64,000 bases of DNA from Pararhizobium sp. (GTDB taxonomy: Bacteria; Pseudomonadota; Alphaproteobacteria; Rhizobiales; Rhizobiaceae): contig JAURWE010000142.1 of NCBI GenBank assembly GCA_030655075.1, forward strand, positions 62,001 to 126,000, written 5' to 3'. A model generated the notes under the pieces. It saw only the letters and a program-made list of their open reading frames with translations, was not told where the DNA came from and ran no database searches. The translations under genes were made by a program, and so were the position numbers. Below, piece by piece: positions 1 to 8,719 of this stretch (its first letter is position 1; each line of letters begins with the position of its first letter).

Positions 1-1
1 C

Positions 2-259
2 GTCGATGCGCTGTATGCAGGCCCCACCAACGTCTATCACGACCTGATCGGCCGGCAGGCGGGGGCCTCCGTATTGGTCGTGGGCCACAATCCGATGATG
101 GAAGAGCTTCTGCACGATCTGGCCGGCGAAAGCGCGGAATCGGCGATTGCTGGCGGCTTTCCGACGGCCGGCCTGGCCGTCATCGACTTTCAGACCCGCG
201 CCGATGGCAAACGCCGCTCGCACGGAGGGCTCGTCGCCATGCTGACGCCGCACGGCTGA
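2..259 (+). CDS. SixA-like histidine phosphatase, C-terminal part
   Basis: The 5' end lies outside the window; about 85 residues remain in an open frame that enters at the left edge. The sequence VVGHNPMM matches the second conserved His segment (GHxP) of phosphohistidine phosphatases of the SixA branch of the histidine phosphatase superfamily. Family members remove phosphate from phosphohistidine or other small phosphorylated substrates in the cytoplasm. The first catalytic motif (RHG) is not in view, so activity cannot be judged. The gene stops 130 bases before the ycjX homologue. Confidence 0.8.
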   Translation, partial: VDALYAGPTNVYHDLIGRQAGASVLVVGHNPMMEELLHDLAGESAESAIAGGFPTAGLAVIDFQTRADGKRRSHGGLVAMLTPHG

Positions 260-389
260 TCAGGGAATGGTTGCACACCACAAGCCCGGCCTTTTCCTCG
301 CAGCCGCAAAACCCTATATCGTCGCTGGGAATGCCATCTGAGCGCGGCACTGGAAACACGCGCCATTTTCGAAACCGGGACCGAAACAT

Positions 390-1865
390 TTGCCGCCACG
401 CCTGACCAGCCTTACCGACGACGCCCTGATCGCCTTCGACAATCTGGTTGACCGGGCGGCAAACCTGACACATCCGGCGCTGCGCCTTGGCGTCACCGGC
501 CTGTCGCGCTCCGGCAAGACCGTTTTCATCTCCTCTCTGGTCCACAATCTGCTGAATGGCGGCCGTTTGCCGCTGTTCGAGCCCGTGCGCTCCGGGCGCG
601 TCTCGAAAATCAGGCTCGAACCGCAGCCCGACGATGCCATCCCGCGCTTCCAGTACGAGGATCACATCGAGGCGCTGGTGCGCGAACGGATCTGGCCGGA
701 TTCGACGCGGGCCATTTCGCAGCTGCGCATCACGCTCGACTACGAAAGCGCCAGCGGCTGGGGACGTCTGTTCTCGGCCGGGCGGCTGTCGATCGACATT
801 GTCGACTACCCCGGCGAATGGCTGCTCGACCTGCCGCTGCTGGCCCAGGATTACCGCACCTTCAGCGAAAACACCGTCGCGCTCGCCCGCAGCGGCATTC
901 GCGCCGAACTGTCGGGCCAATGGCTGCAGCTGGCATCGACGCTGGATATCACGGCGGATGGGGACGAAGGCGACGCGCGGGCGCTTGCCAGCGCCTTTGC
1001 CGCCTATCTCAAGGCCTGCAAATCCGACGAGCGCTCCCTGTCGACGCTGCCGCCCGGCCGTTTCCTCTTGCCCGGCGACATGGAGGGCTCGCCGGCCCTG
1101 ACCTTTGCGCCGCTCGTCGATCTGCCGCCCGGTCAGGCGCCACGCGGCTCTCTCTGGGCGATGATGGAGCGCCGCTTCGAGGCCTACAAGACCCATGTGG
1201 TCAAACCGTTCTTCCGCGAGCATTTCGCCCGCCTTGACCGGCAGATCGTTCTGGTCGATGCGCTGCAGGCGATCAACCGTGGACCGGAGGCGGTGATCGA
1301 TCTGGAGCGGGCGCTCAGCGATGTCATGCGCTGCTTCAATCCCGGCACCAATTCCTGGCTTTCGTCGCTTCTGTCCCGCAAGGTCGACCGCGTCCTCATA
1401 GCCGCCACCAAGGCCGATCACCTGCACCACGAAAGCCACGACCGGCTGGAGCAGATCACCCGGCGCCTGGTCGAGCGGGCCATTGACAACATCGGCATGG
1501 CCGGTGCCGGCATCGAGGTTCTGGCGCTGGCCTCGATCCGCGCCACCCGCGAAGCCACCGTCAATCACGACGGAGCGCCGCTGCCGGTGATCGTCGGAAC
1601 GCCGATTGCAGGCGAAAGAATCAACGGCGAAATCTTCGACGGCAATCGCAAAACAGCAATATTTCCCGGTGACTTACCGGCGAATCCGGATTCTTTTTTT
1701 GAAGCGCTTGAATCTCATTCCGAAGATGCTTTGGTGCCGGATCTCAACTTCGTTCGTTTCCGCCCGCCGGAAATCGAGGAAAGCGCCGGCGGCCTCAAAC
1801 TGGCCATCCCGCACATCCGGCTCGACCGGGCCATGCAGTTCCTGTTCGGAGACCGTCTCGCATGA
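390..1865 (+). CDS. YcjX family P-loop NTPase (DUF463)
   Basis: A 491-residue protein with an atypical Walker A motif, GLSRSGKT at about residues 37-44, followed by a DYPGEW segment near residue 140 in the place of the G3 switch of GTPases. This layout and length are typical of the YcjX/DUF463 family, a stress-linked NTPase of unknown substrate that nearly always pairs with a YcjF membrane protein. The start is a TTG; no convincing ATG lies between it and the P-loop. Its stop overlaps the ATG of the next gene (ATGA), so the two are translationally coupled. Confidence 0.9.
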   Translation: MPPRLTSLTDDALIAFDNLVDRAANLTHPALRLGVTGLSRSGKTVFISSLVHNLLNGGRLPLFEPVRSGRVSKIRLEPQPDDAIPRFQYEDHIEALVRERIWPDSTRAISQLRITLDYESASGWGRLFSAGRLSIDIVDYPGEWLLDLPLLAQDYRTFSENTVALARSGIRAELSGQWLQLASTLDITADGDEGDARALASAFAAYLKACKSDERSLSTLPPGRFLLPGDMEGSPALTFAPLVDLPPGQAPRGSLWAMMERRFEAYKTHVVKPFFREHFARLDRQIVLVDALQAINRGPEAVIDLERALSDVMRCFNPGTNSWLSSLLSRKVDRVLIAATKADHLHHESHDRLEQITRRLVERAIDNIGMAGAGIEVLALASIRATREATVNHDGAPLPVIVGTPIAGERINGEIFDGNRKTAIFPGDLPANPDSFFEALESHSEDALVPDLNFVRFRPPEIEESAGGLKLAIPHIRLDRAMQFLFGDRLA

Positions 1866-2926
1866 CCGGACCCTCGAAAACACCGCCGCGCAAACCCGCT
1901 TCCTTCAGCATCGAGGCCGAACCCGTGCGGCTTGAGGCAAAGAAGCGCGCGCCCGGCAGCTTCGATGCCAATGTTGTGCTCACGCCCGACGAGCAGGATC
2001 CGTTCATGGCCGACGAGGCACTGGCTGCCATCACGGTGCCGGAAGCCCTGCCCCGCAAGCGGCGCTTTTCCTTTGCCAAACTCGCCGCCGGTGCCTTCGG
2101 CATTCTCGTCTCGCTGGCGCTCGGCCTCTGGGTCGACAGCCTGATCAGCGACCTGTTCACCCGGGCCGATTGGCTCGGCTATCTCGCCATCGCCGCCGCC
2201 GCAATCGCCGTTCTCGCCTTTCTCGCCGTCATCCTGCGCGAGTTGATCGGCCTCTGGCGCCTCGACGCCGTCCAAGCCCTGAAGCAGGAGGTGGCCGAGG
2301 CAGGTCTTGTTAGCAGCTCCAAGCCGGCCCGCGCCGCCATGGCCCGCCTCGTCGATCTCTTGGCCACCAATGCCGAAACGGCACGCGGTCGCGGCCGGTT
2401 GAAAGAGACCGACAGCGACATCATCGACGGACCGCATCTGCTCGACCTCACCGAGCGCGAGCTTCTCGGCCCCCTCGACCGGCAGGCGCGTACGATCATT
2501 CTGGCCTCCTCCAAGCGCGTCTCGGTGGTTACCGCCGTCAGCCCGCGCGCTCTGGTCGATATCGGCTATGTCGTCTACGAGGCTGCCCGCATGATCCGCG
2601 CCATGGCCGAGCTCTATGGCGGCCGCCCGGGAACTTTCGGCATGCTGCGCCTGATGCGCGACGTCATCGCCCATTTGGCCGTCACCGGCTCGATTGCCGT
2701 CGGCGACAGTCTCATCCAGCAATTGCTCGGCCAGGGACTGGCCTCGAAACTGTCGGCACGCCTCGGCGAAGGCGTCATCAACGGCCTGATGACCGCCCGC
2801 ATCGGCATTGCCGCCATGGATCTCTGCCGGCCCATGCCCTTCCGCGCCCTGAAACGCCCCGGCATCGGCGATTTTATCGGCGACCTAACACCGGCAGGCT
2901 TCAAGGGAAAAGCTGACGACGCCTAG
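1862..2926 (+). CDS. YcjF/TIGR01620 family membrane protein (DUF697)
   Basis: A 354-residue protein with a charged N-terminal tail, two strongly hydrophobic segments at about residues 70-95 and 100-125, and a soluble alpha-helical DUF697-type C-terminal half (KASLR-like helical region ending in a DFIGDLTP tail). It starts inside the stop codon of ycjX, which fixes the start. YcjX and YcjF are thought to act together at the inner membrane, but no reaction is known. It ends 11 bases from the stop of the convergent molybdopterin oxidoreductase gene. Confidence 0.9.
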   Translation: MTGPSKTPPRKPASFSIEAEPVRLEAKKRAPGSFDANVVLTPDEQDPFMADEALAAITVPEALPRKRRFSFAKLAAGAFGILVSLALGLWVDSLISDLFTRADWLGYLAIAAAAIAVLAFLAVILRELIGLWRLDAVQALKQEVAEAGLVSSSKPARAAMARLVDLLATNAETARGRGRLKETDSDIIDGPHLLDLTERELLGPLDRQARTIILASSKRVSVVTAVSPRALVDIGYVVYEAARMIRAMAELYGGRPGTFGMLRLMRDVIAHLAVTGSIAVGDSLIQQLLGQGLASKLSARLGEGVINGLMTARIGIAAMDLCRPMPFRALKRPGIGDFIGDLTPAGFKGKADDA

Positions 2927-2937
2927 ATCGCACCACC

Positions 2938-3729
2938 CTAGATCCCGGCATACCAGTCATAACCCGCATCGGCCCAGAAGCTGCCATTGCCATTCCCGAA
3001 CGGCGCCAGATCAGACACCAGTTCGATCGCCTTCAGATATTTGGCCATCTTGTAGCCGAGCTGCCGCTCGACTCGGACCCGGAGCGGCGCACCGTTGGCA
3101 ACCCCCAGAACCGCATCGTTGAGCCCATAGGCAAGGATCGTCTGCGGATGCCGGGCATCGACGAGGTCGAGCGATTCGTAATAGGGGATGTCGCCGGACA
3201 GGCCGCCGCTCACCGCATCGAAACAGTGAAACACCACAAACCGAGCCTCGGGCCTGACACCGGCCTCGTCGAGCAGCAGGGACAGCGGCACGCCGCTCCA
3301 TTTTGCAATGCAGCTCCAGCCCTCGACACAATCATGCCGGGTGATCTGTGTCCGCGACGGCATGTTGCGCAACTCGGCAACGCTAAAACCGGCCGGCTTT
3401 TCGACCATTCCCTTTATCTCCAGCCGGTAGCTGGTGAAGTCTGCAGCCCTGAGCGCGAGGTAGTCCTCGCCGCGCGGGTCTGTCGAACCGTTTGGCCGCT
3501 GGCCCTGCCGGATTTCGCTGGCGGAATACTCCGGCGCCAGAGCATCCGCACCGATGAGAAAGCGCTGCGCCCTGTAGGTCAGGCTGTTGGCCGACGCCAT
3601 GAACCGGCGTACCGGGCTGCTGCCCGCCAGCATGCCGTCAACCGCGTCACAGCCCGGAAGCGCCAGCGCCGAAGCGGCCAGACCGGCGCCCGTCAGGAAC
3701 TTGCGGCGATTGAGAATGAAACCACTCAT
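2938..3729 (-). CDS. Molybdopterin-dependent oxidoreductase (SUOX/MsrP-like), Tat-exported
   Basis: A 263-residue protein. The N-terminus NRRKFLTGAG with a hydrophobic stretch ending LALPGC is a twin-arginine signal with a lipobox-like Cys at residue 27. The HDCVEGWSC segment near residue 134 supplies the Cys that ligates Mo in the sulfite oxidase/MsrP fold (family knowledge). It should act in the periplasm on an S- or N-oxide, or on an inorganic anion; the substrate cannot be told. The start chosen is the ATG just inside the twin-arginine signal; a longer frame exists but overlaps the upstream gene. The cytochrome b gene lies 4 bases upstream, so the pair is almost certainly one operon and one redox unit. 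Confidence 0.88.
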   Translation of the reverse strand: MSGFILNRRKFLTGAGLAASALALPGCDAVDGMLAGSSPVRRFMASANSLTYRAQRFLIGADALAPEYSASEIRQGQRPNGSTDPRGEDYLALRAADFTSYRLEIKGMVEKPAGFSVAELRNMPSRTQITRHDCVEGWSCIAKWSGVPLSLLLDEAGVRPEARFVVFHCFDAVSGGLSGDIPYYESLDLVDARHPQTILAYGLNDAVLGVANGAPLRVRVERQLGYKMAKYLKAIELVSDLAPFGNGNGSFWADAGYDWYAGI

Positions 3730-3733
3730 CGCA

Positions 3734-4585
3734 TCAGCCCTCCCTGCCGCTTTGCGGGTCTTTTCGGTACCATCCGGTGATGATCGACCGCATCTCATTG
3801 ATCGGACCGGCGGCCACAACCATCAGGATATGCACAACGAAGAATGTCACCAGCAGCACCATCGCAAGGAAATGGATCGTCCGTGCCGTCTGCCGTCCGC
3901 CGAAAATGTCGAGCAGCCACGGCCAGGCCGCATCCATGCCCGGCGACATGGTGAGGCCCGTCAGGATCATCAGCGGGAATAGGACCAGCAGCACGCCGGC
4001 ATAGGCGAGTTTTTGCAGCCCGTTGTAACGCCCGTCGTGATGAAAGCGCAGCCGTGCGTGATCGGCAATGCTGCGCGGCACACCGGTAATGTCCCGCCAG
4101 CCCGGTATGATGTCGCGCCGCAGGTGGCCGTTGACCAAACTGGCAAGAAACCAGATGAGAAAGGCAGCTGCGAAGAACCAGCCGAAGAAGAAGTGAACAA
4201 CCCGGCCGGTGGCCAGATCCTGATAGGACGGCAGCGTCGCCCAGGCCGGAAAGGCACGCTCCGCCCGGCTGTCTGCGGGTCCGCTGACGCCGAGCACCCC
4301 GGTCGTGTCGAAACTGACACCGAGAATGCTGGTGGCGCCGGCACGCGACCCGTCCGGCCGGTCGGCCGCGCCGATGATGAGAACGCTGTTGTCGAATTCG
4401 AAGCCGGATTGCTGGCCGATATAGAGGCCTGGGTGTGCGTTGAAGATCTGCAATCCGCTCATCAGCAGGAACAGCAGTGCAATCGCCCATGTCCAGTGCG
4501 TCAACCGTGTCCAGCGGGAATGCCGATAGATCAGCGGCCCCTTGGACCGCTGGGTTTGGCCACCCTCGGCGCTCGTCTCCGTCAT
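3734..4585 (-). CDS. Membrane cytochrome b (cyt b561/FdhI-like), electron donor to the Mo enzyme
   Basis: A 283-residue protein with at least four transmembrane helices and His residues at helix ends (THWTWAIALL, VVHFFFGW, TIHFLAMVLL, VVHILMVV), the pattern of di-haem cytochrome b subunits of periplasmic oxidoreductases. It carries a periplasmic insertion of about 70 residues between helices 1 and 2. It is not an MsrQ by its size or motifs. Quinol oxidation with electron delivery to the molybdoprotein encoded 4 bases downstream is the likely role (inference from context). Confidence 0.85.
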   Translation of the reverse strand: MTETSAEGGQTQRSKGPLIYRHSRWTRLTHWTWAIALLFLLMSGLQIFNAHPGLYIGQQSGFEFDNSVLIIGAADRPDGSRAGATSILGVSFDTTGVLGVSGPADSRAERAFPAWATLPSYQDLATGRVVHFFFGWFFAAAFLIWFLASLVNGHLRRDIIPGWRDITGVPRSIADHARLRFHHDGRYNGLQKLAYAGVLLVLFPLMILTGLTMSPGMDAAWPWLLDIFGGRQTARTIHFLAMVLLVTFFVVHILMVVAAGPINEMRSIITGWYRKDPQSGREG

Positions 4586-4795
4586 ATCGCCCTCCCGCGT
4601 CTTCCCGCATGAAACGTCAAATCGGCAGGCGAAGTTTCAGGCTGCTCATCCTGCGCTTGAATGCCTGGAAAAACGAGCCGTGAAACATATCGTGACCGGC
4701 GATGTCAGCGGCAAATAACCGGTTGGAAACCCTCCATTAACCATTTCCGCGCAATTTGAGGCCACGTTTTGACGCTGACCCATCAAGGATCGTTC

Positions 4796-5347
4796 ATGTA
4801 CTCGCGCCCTTCTTTGATCTCTCGCGGTATCGCCTGCCTGATCGTCGCCACACTCTCGACCGTATCCACGCCGGCTTTCTCAGGAAGCCGTGACAAGGCG
4901 TTCTTCGAACAGGTCGCCGGCTCCTGGAAAGGCCCTGGCGAAATCGTCGCTGGCAAATACAAGGGCACAAAATTCAACTGCGACCTGACCGGCACGGCGT
5001 CGGAGAAGAAAGCCGCCGGCGTGACGCTGGACGGTTTCTGCCGCGTCGGCGTCTTCAGGCAGCCGATGAAGGCCGTTATCACCCAGGCCGGCAACAGCTA
5101 CACCGGCCAGTTCCTCGATGGCGGCGAAGGCAAGGGCGTCAATATCGTGTCGGGCAATGTGGCCAAGGACAAGATCGTCGTCGGCATCAACCGCAAGAAG
5201 CTGAACGGCGCCATGATCGCCCGCATGCAGAACGCCAACACGCTGAACGTGACCATCTCGGTCAAGGTCGAGGAAACGATGGTTCCGGTCATCGGCCTCA
5301 GCCTCAACCGTCAGGTCGACAACATCGCCGTCGGCTCAATCCAGTAA
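4796..5347 (+). CDS. Conserved hypothetical secreted protein
   Basis: A 183-residue protein with a cleavable signal peptide (hydrophobic residues 10-26, TPAFSGS cleavage region). The remainder is rich in beta-strand-like sequence (GSWKGPGEIVAGKYKGTKF, GFCRVGVF) and resembles small calycin-like periplasmic proteins, but I do not recognise a named family. The ATG at 4796 is preferred because AAGGA stands 6-7 bases upstream; a TTG-initiated extension has no ribosome site. Two Cys residues in the mature part could form a disulfide. Confidence 0.75.
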   Translation: MYSRPSLISRGIACLIVATLSTVSTPAFSGSRDKAFFEQVAGSWKGPGEIVAGKYKGTKFNCDLTGTASEKKAAGVTLDGFCRVGVFRQPMKAVITQAGNSYTGQFLDGGEGKGVNIVSGNVAKDKIVVGINRKKLNGAMIARMQNANTLNVTISVKVEETMVPVIGLSLNRQVDNIAVGSIQ

Positions 5348-5364
5348 TCGCCAGTAAGCGGTTT

Positions 5365-5874
5365 TCAATCCTGCGCCAAAACATCCCGCCACCAGGCGGG
5401 ATTTTCGTTTGCGACGTCTATATCCGTCAGGTCGGCATCTGCCATCCAGTCTGAAACGGCTCTGCCATCAACCATCAGATCGGGGCAGATGTCCGCCAGC
5501 GGCATCATCACGAACCCTCGGCCCGTCATGCGCGGATGCGGAATTTCCAGCCGCTCGTTCGCCTGTCTGAGATCGGCATAGGTCAGAATATCGATATCGA
5601 TGGTGCGCGGACCCCAGCGCTCGATTCGCTCCCGCTTCATGTCCTTCTCGATACCGAGACAGGCATCCAGCAGCGGTTCGGGAGCGAGCCTGGTCGAAAC
5701 AGCGGCACAGGCATTGAAGAACCACGCCTGATCTGTCTTCCCCCAGGGCGGCGTCCGGTAGAGCCGCGACACGGCAATGACACGACAGTCGTCGCGCTGG
5801 TCGAGACGGTGCAGGGCATTGGCCATGGCCAGCACCGGATGACCGATGTTGCCGCCCAGCCCCAGCGTCGCCAT
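5365..5874 (-). CDS. folK: 2-amino-4-hydroxy-6-hydroxymethyldihydropteridine diphosphokinase
   Basis: This enzyme transfers pyrophosphate from ATP to 6-hydroxymethyl-7,8-dihydropterin, the step between FolB and FolP in folate synthesis. The RWGPRTIDIDI signature near residue 90, the N-terminal LGLGGNIG and the PHPRMTGRGFV segment are diagnostic, and the length (169 residues) is normal. I start it at the ATG before ATLGLGG; a TTG ten codons upstream (5904) would overlap folB by 17 bases and is possible, since AGGTGAG precedes it. It is the last gene of the folP-folB-folK operon. Confidence 0.95.
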   Translation of the reverse strand: MATLGLGGNIGHPVLAMANALHRLDQRDDCRVIAVSRLYRTPPWGKTDQAWFFNACAAVSTRLAPEPLLDACLGIEKDMKRERIERWGPRTIDIDILTYADLRQANERLEIPHPRMTGRGFVMMPLADICPDLMVDGRAVSDWMADADLTDIDVANENPAWWRDVLAQD

Positions 5875-5887
5875 ATGCCAGACCGTC

Positions 5888-6256
5888 TCAGGCAAAATGC
5901 TCAACGCTCACCTGTACGTAATCCAGAACGCCGGCAACCGGCGCATTCGGCTTGCGGATGGCAATCTTGACGCGGCGGATCTGCGGAAACGTCTGGCAGA
6001 GCGTCTCCGCGATTTCCATGGCCAGCGACTCGATCAGATAGCGCCGCCGGCCGAGGATGATCTTCTCGATCTCGGTAAAGGCGATGCCGTAGTGAACCGT
6101 ATCGTCAATGCTGTCGTCGATGAGCGCCGTGCCCTGCTCCACATCCATCTCCGCATCGACGAAGAACCGCTGCCCGAGGAATTCCTCCTCGTCGTGAACG
6201 CCGTGCCGGGCGAAGAACGCGCAGTTCTTCAGCGTGATCGTGTAGGTGGCTGTCAT
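5888..6256 (-). CDS. folB: Dihydroneopterin aldolase
   Basis: This enzyme converts 7,8-dihydroneopterin to 6-hydroxymethyl-dihydropterin and glycolaldehyde. The short (122-residue) tunnelling-fold protein shows FFARHGVHDEEE near the N-terminus, which provides the active-site Glu, and IRKPNAP near the C-terminus with the conserved Lys. The second of two in-frame ATGs is favoured because AGGAC lies 7-8 bases before it. It lies between folP and folK on the same strand. Confidence 0.95.
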   Translation of the reverse strand: MTATYTITLKNCAFFARHGVHDEEEFLGQRFFVDAEMDVEQGTALIDDSIDDTVHYGIAFTEIEKIILGRRRYLIESLAMEIAETLCQTFPQIRRVKIAIRKPNAPVAGVLDYVQVSVEHFA

Positions 6257-6351
6257 GGTCATTGTCCTGCTTTGGCATGCCCTTGGCGGATCGCAATGGT
6301 CCGTGGCGGCATGCGCAGATTTCCGTATGAGGCGCGCAATGGGTGCTGATC

Positions 6352-7203
6352 TTATGGAATGCGTCCGGCCGCCAGCATAGCATCTGCGACCAGAAGGGCA
6401 TCCCTGCTGATTGCGACATCGTGTACCCGGAAAACCGCAGCCCCCGCCATGCGCAAAAGCGCCGTGCTCGCCGCCGTCGCCACATCGCGCTCCGGCGCCT
6501 CGCGGCCGGTCACCGCACCGAGGAAACGCTTGCGCGACGTGCCCACCAGAATAGGCGATCCCAGGCCGAGCAACTCGCCAAAGCGCGCCATCAGCAACAG
6601 GTTCTCCTCCGTATCCTTGGCAAAGCCGAAACCCGGATCGAGCACGATGCTCTCCCGCCCGATCCCTGCCGCAGCAGCAATTTCCAGCGATTGCTCTAGG
6701 AAGACGTACTGGTCGGCGATGACATCTGCATGTTTCTCCCGGTCGCGGCCCGTGTGCATGATGCAGAGGCCGGCACCGGTCTCGGCCGCCACATGGGCGA
6801 TGTCAGGCTCCCGCTGCAACCCGTGGACATCGTTGATGATATGGGCGCCGGATCGAATGGCGGCACCGGCGGTTTGGGCGCGATAGGTGTCGACGGAGAT
6901 GATCGCGTCCGTCTCCGCTGCCAGCGCCGCGATGACGGGAAGAATCCGCGCCTGCTCTTCGTCCGCACTCACGGTCGCCGCTCCCGGCCGGGTGGACTCG
7001 CCGCCAATATCCAGGATCGACGCGCCATTCTCGATGCAGGACTTCGCGAAGGCGACAGCCCGTTCGGTGCTGTCATGGACACCGCCATCCGAAAACGAAT
7101 CCGGCGTGACGTTGACGATCGCCATCAGATGTCCGCGCGGTCCCAGTTCGAGACCGCGCCCATGCGCCAGTTGCCATCGAAATGTCTGGAAAGGGTCGAA
7201 CAT
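6352..7203 (-). CDS. folP: Dihydropteroate synthase
   Basis: This enzyme condenses p-aminobenzoate with hydroxymethyl-dihydropterin pyrophosphate and is the sulfonamide target. All classic TIM-barrel motifs are present in order: NVTPDSFSDGG, DIGGESTRPGA, a DVHGLQ strand, LDPGFGFAKDTEEN and GTSRKRFLG. The protein has 283 residues from the ATG at 7203, which has AGAGG at the right distance; an upstream in-frame start has no ribosome site. It is the first gene of the folate operon; about 95 bases separate it from folB. Confidence 0.97.
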   Translation of the reverse strand: MFDPFQTFRWQLAHGRGLELGPRGHLMAIVNVTPDSFSDGGVHDSTERAVAFAKSCIENGASILDIGGESTRPGAATVSADEEQARILPVIAALAAETDAIISVDTYRAQTAGAAIRSGAHIINDVHGLQREPDIAHVAAETGAGLCIMHTGRDREKHADVIADQYVFLEQSLEIAAAAGIGRESIVLDPGFGFAKDTEENLLLMARFGELLGLGSPILVGTSRKRFLGAVTGREAPERDVATAASTALLRMAGAAVFRVHDVAISRDALLVADAMLAAGRIP

Positions 7204-7318
7204 GCTGCCTCTGTCATTCCGGACCGATCGGTCTCCACCGGCCCTTCGCATTTTGTCTTGCGCCCGCCGTGGCTATGCCCCAAGCTTGGCAGAAGTTCAA
7301 CAGTGAGACATTTGACTG

Positions 7319-7948
7319 ATGCAGATCGCCCGAGTTTTCGCCCGTCTTCTGGTGGTTTTTACCATGATTGCGGTAACAACAGCAGGTGCTGCGGCCGAAA
7401 CGATCACGTCGAAAACCTTCACCTATTTCAGCATCGGCGGCCGGACTGCAGCCGAGCTTGACGCGCAGCTGTCGAGCCGCGGCCCGTTGATGAGGACGAC
7501 CGGTGCACGCCACCCGGGCGCCACCAAGATCAAGTTCGGCGGCACCGTCACCTACGTCGAGCGCGGCGGCCGTTGCGCCGTAGGCGCCGCCAAGGTGACG
7601 CTCAGCGCCAACATCATCCTGCCGAAATGGAAGAACCGCAAACGCGCGACAAAAGATCTGGCGCTGATCTGGGATACACTGTCGGGCGATATCAAGCGCC
7701 ATGAGGAACGCCACGCCGAAATCGCCCGTCTTCATGCACGGCAGATGGAGAGCATGTTTCTAAAGCTGCGGCCCGAAGCCGATTGCGAGCGCATGCAGGC
7801 AACCGTCGGGCGCAAGAGCCTGGAGGCGATCAAACAGCATGACAAGGATCAGGCCCGGTTCGATCGCACGGAAGCAAAAAACTTCGAAAAGAGGATGATT
7901 CGCCTGATGGAGAACCGGCTGCAGGGCCGGGCGAAGAACAAATCCTGA
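7319..7948 (+). CDS. DUF922 secreted protein with HExxH motif
   Basis: A 209-residue protein with a signal peptide (residues 1-27, cleavage near AAAET). The middle shows RHEERHAEIA, a HExxH zinc-protease-type motif, in the position used by DUF922, a family described as putative secreted Zn-dependent proteases. A Lys/Arg-rich C-terminal helix follows. Two Cys (GGRCAVG and ADCERM) may form a disulfide. It begins about 115 bases from the divergent folP start. Protease activity is a family prediction and unproven. Confidence 0.8.
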   Translation: MQIARVFARLLVVFTMIAVTTAGAAAETITSKTFTYFSIGGRTAAELDAQLSSRGPLMRTTGARHPGATKIKFGGTVTYVERGGRCAVGAAKVTLSANIILPKWKNRKRATKDLALIWDTLSGDIKRHEERHAEIARLHARQMESMFLKLRPEADCERMQATVGRKSLEAIKQHDKDQARFDRTEAKNFEKRMIRLMENRLQGRAKNKS

Positions 7949-8149
7949 CCCGGAAAATCCGGTCAGCCTGTTTCACGGGTTCAACCCTTATATTTCCGTA
8001 ATATTTCATTGTGACAATACACTGGTGATTTCTAGCGATGGCGGCATCGAAAGGAATCACTTATATTCAATCATCAACTGAAGACAGGGGCTGTAAGTCT
8101 TCAGATCCGACGGATTTTTCTTTTGTTGTTCTCCTGGCGTGTCTTTGTG

Positions 8150-8231
8150 CAGCAGGCGTTCCCTCCCTCGCCTGCTAGCGATACGCCCTCCTGGCCTCGC
8201 TCGTCGTCAGACGCCAGCGAGGCTTTTTTTT
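8150..8231 (+). ncRNA. Candidate trans-acting small RNA with anti-Shine-Dalgarno loop (alpha-r8/MmgR-like)
   Basis: A compact two-hairpin unit lies in a non-coding gap. Hairpin 1 has a perfect 8-bp stem (8151-8158 with 8169-8176) that presents a 10-base loop, TTCCCTCCCT, complementary to ribosome-binding sites. Hairpin 2 (8194-8201 with 8216-8223) runs straight into eight T residues, a textbook intrinsic terminator. No ORF ends just upstream to need it. Size (about 80 nt) and the CU-rich loop recall the rhizobial alpha-r8 family (MmgR), whose loop motif I remember as nearly identical. I could not identify a clear promoter, so the 5' end is approximate. Confidence 0.6.
8194..8231 (+). terminator. 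Intrinsic terminator of the sRNA candidate
   Basis: The arms GCCTCGCT and AGCGAGGC form a perfect 8-bp stem around a 14-base loop that can itself pair (CGTC with GACG), followed by T8. It would end transcripts moving rightward from the DUF922 side or the sRNA itself. Confidence 0.8.
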
Positions 8232-8398
8232 GCGCTCCACTCAAAAACCTCGCTCGAAGGCCGGTCTCAATTCGGCTGAGGCTGCGACGAAAATGGCTGA
8301 CATCGAGAACCGGAGCGCAGCGCAATCAACGCACGTGCGCACCGGCAGCGCAGAAAAATGCCGTTTGCAGACCGGCATCAGCCGAATATCGATCGACC

Positions 8399-8719
8399 TT
8401 AAGCCTGACGCTCCGGCACGTGGACAACGAGGCCATCGAGCCCCGCATTCATCTTAATCTGGCAGGACAGGCGCGATGTCGGTCGCACGTCGTAGGCGAA
8501 GTCCAGCATATCCTCTTCCATGGCTTCCGGCGGACCGACCCGTTCGGTCCAGGCCTCGTCCACATAGACATGACAGGTGGCGCAGGCGCAGGCGCCGCCA
8601 CATTCGGCCTCGATGCCGGGCACGGAATTGCGCACGGCATTTTCCATGACGGTGGTGCCGGTCTGCACGTCGAAATCATGGCGGGCGCCGTCAAAGGCAA
8701 CGATCGTAAGTTTTGTCAT
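8399..8719 (-). CDS. [2Fe-2S] ferredoxin, adrenodoxin/FdVI type
   Basis: A 106-residue protein with the vertebrate/bacterial adrenodoxin-type cluster motif: Cys residues in ECGGACACATCH (CxxxxxCxxC spacing) plus the fourth Cys in SRLSCQI. The sequence VYVDEAW and an acidic patch EAMEEDMLDFA are usual in this family, which passes electrons to P450s or to Fe-S/haem assembly enzymes. There are two adjacent ATGs (8719 and 8722); either is possible. It stands alone on its strand, next to the sRNA candidate. Confidence 0.92.
   Translation of the reverse strand: MTKLTIVAFDGARHDFDVQTGTTVMENAVRNSVPGIEAECGGACACATCHVYVDEAWTERVGPPEAMEEDMLDFAYDVRPTSRLSCQIKMNAGLDGLVVHVPERQA

Noticed and set aside
180..1568. 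A 462-codon minus-strand frame opposite ycjX
   Set aside because: No start signal or domain, and ycjX on the plus strand is well supported.
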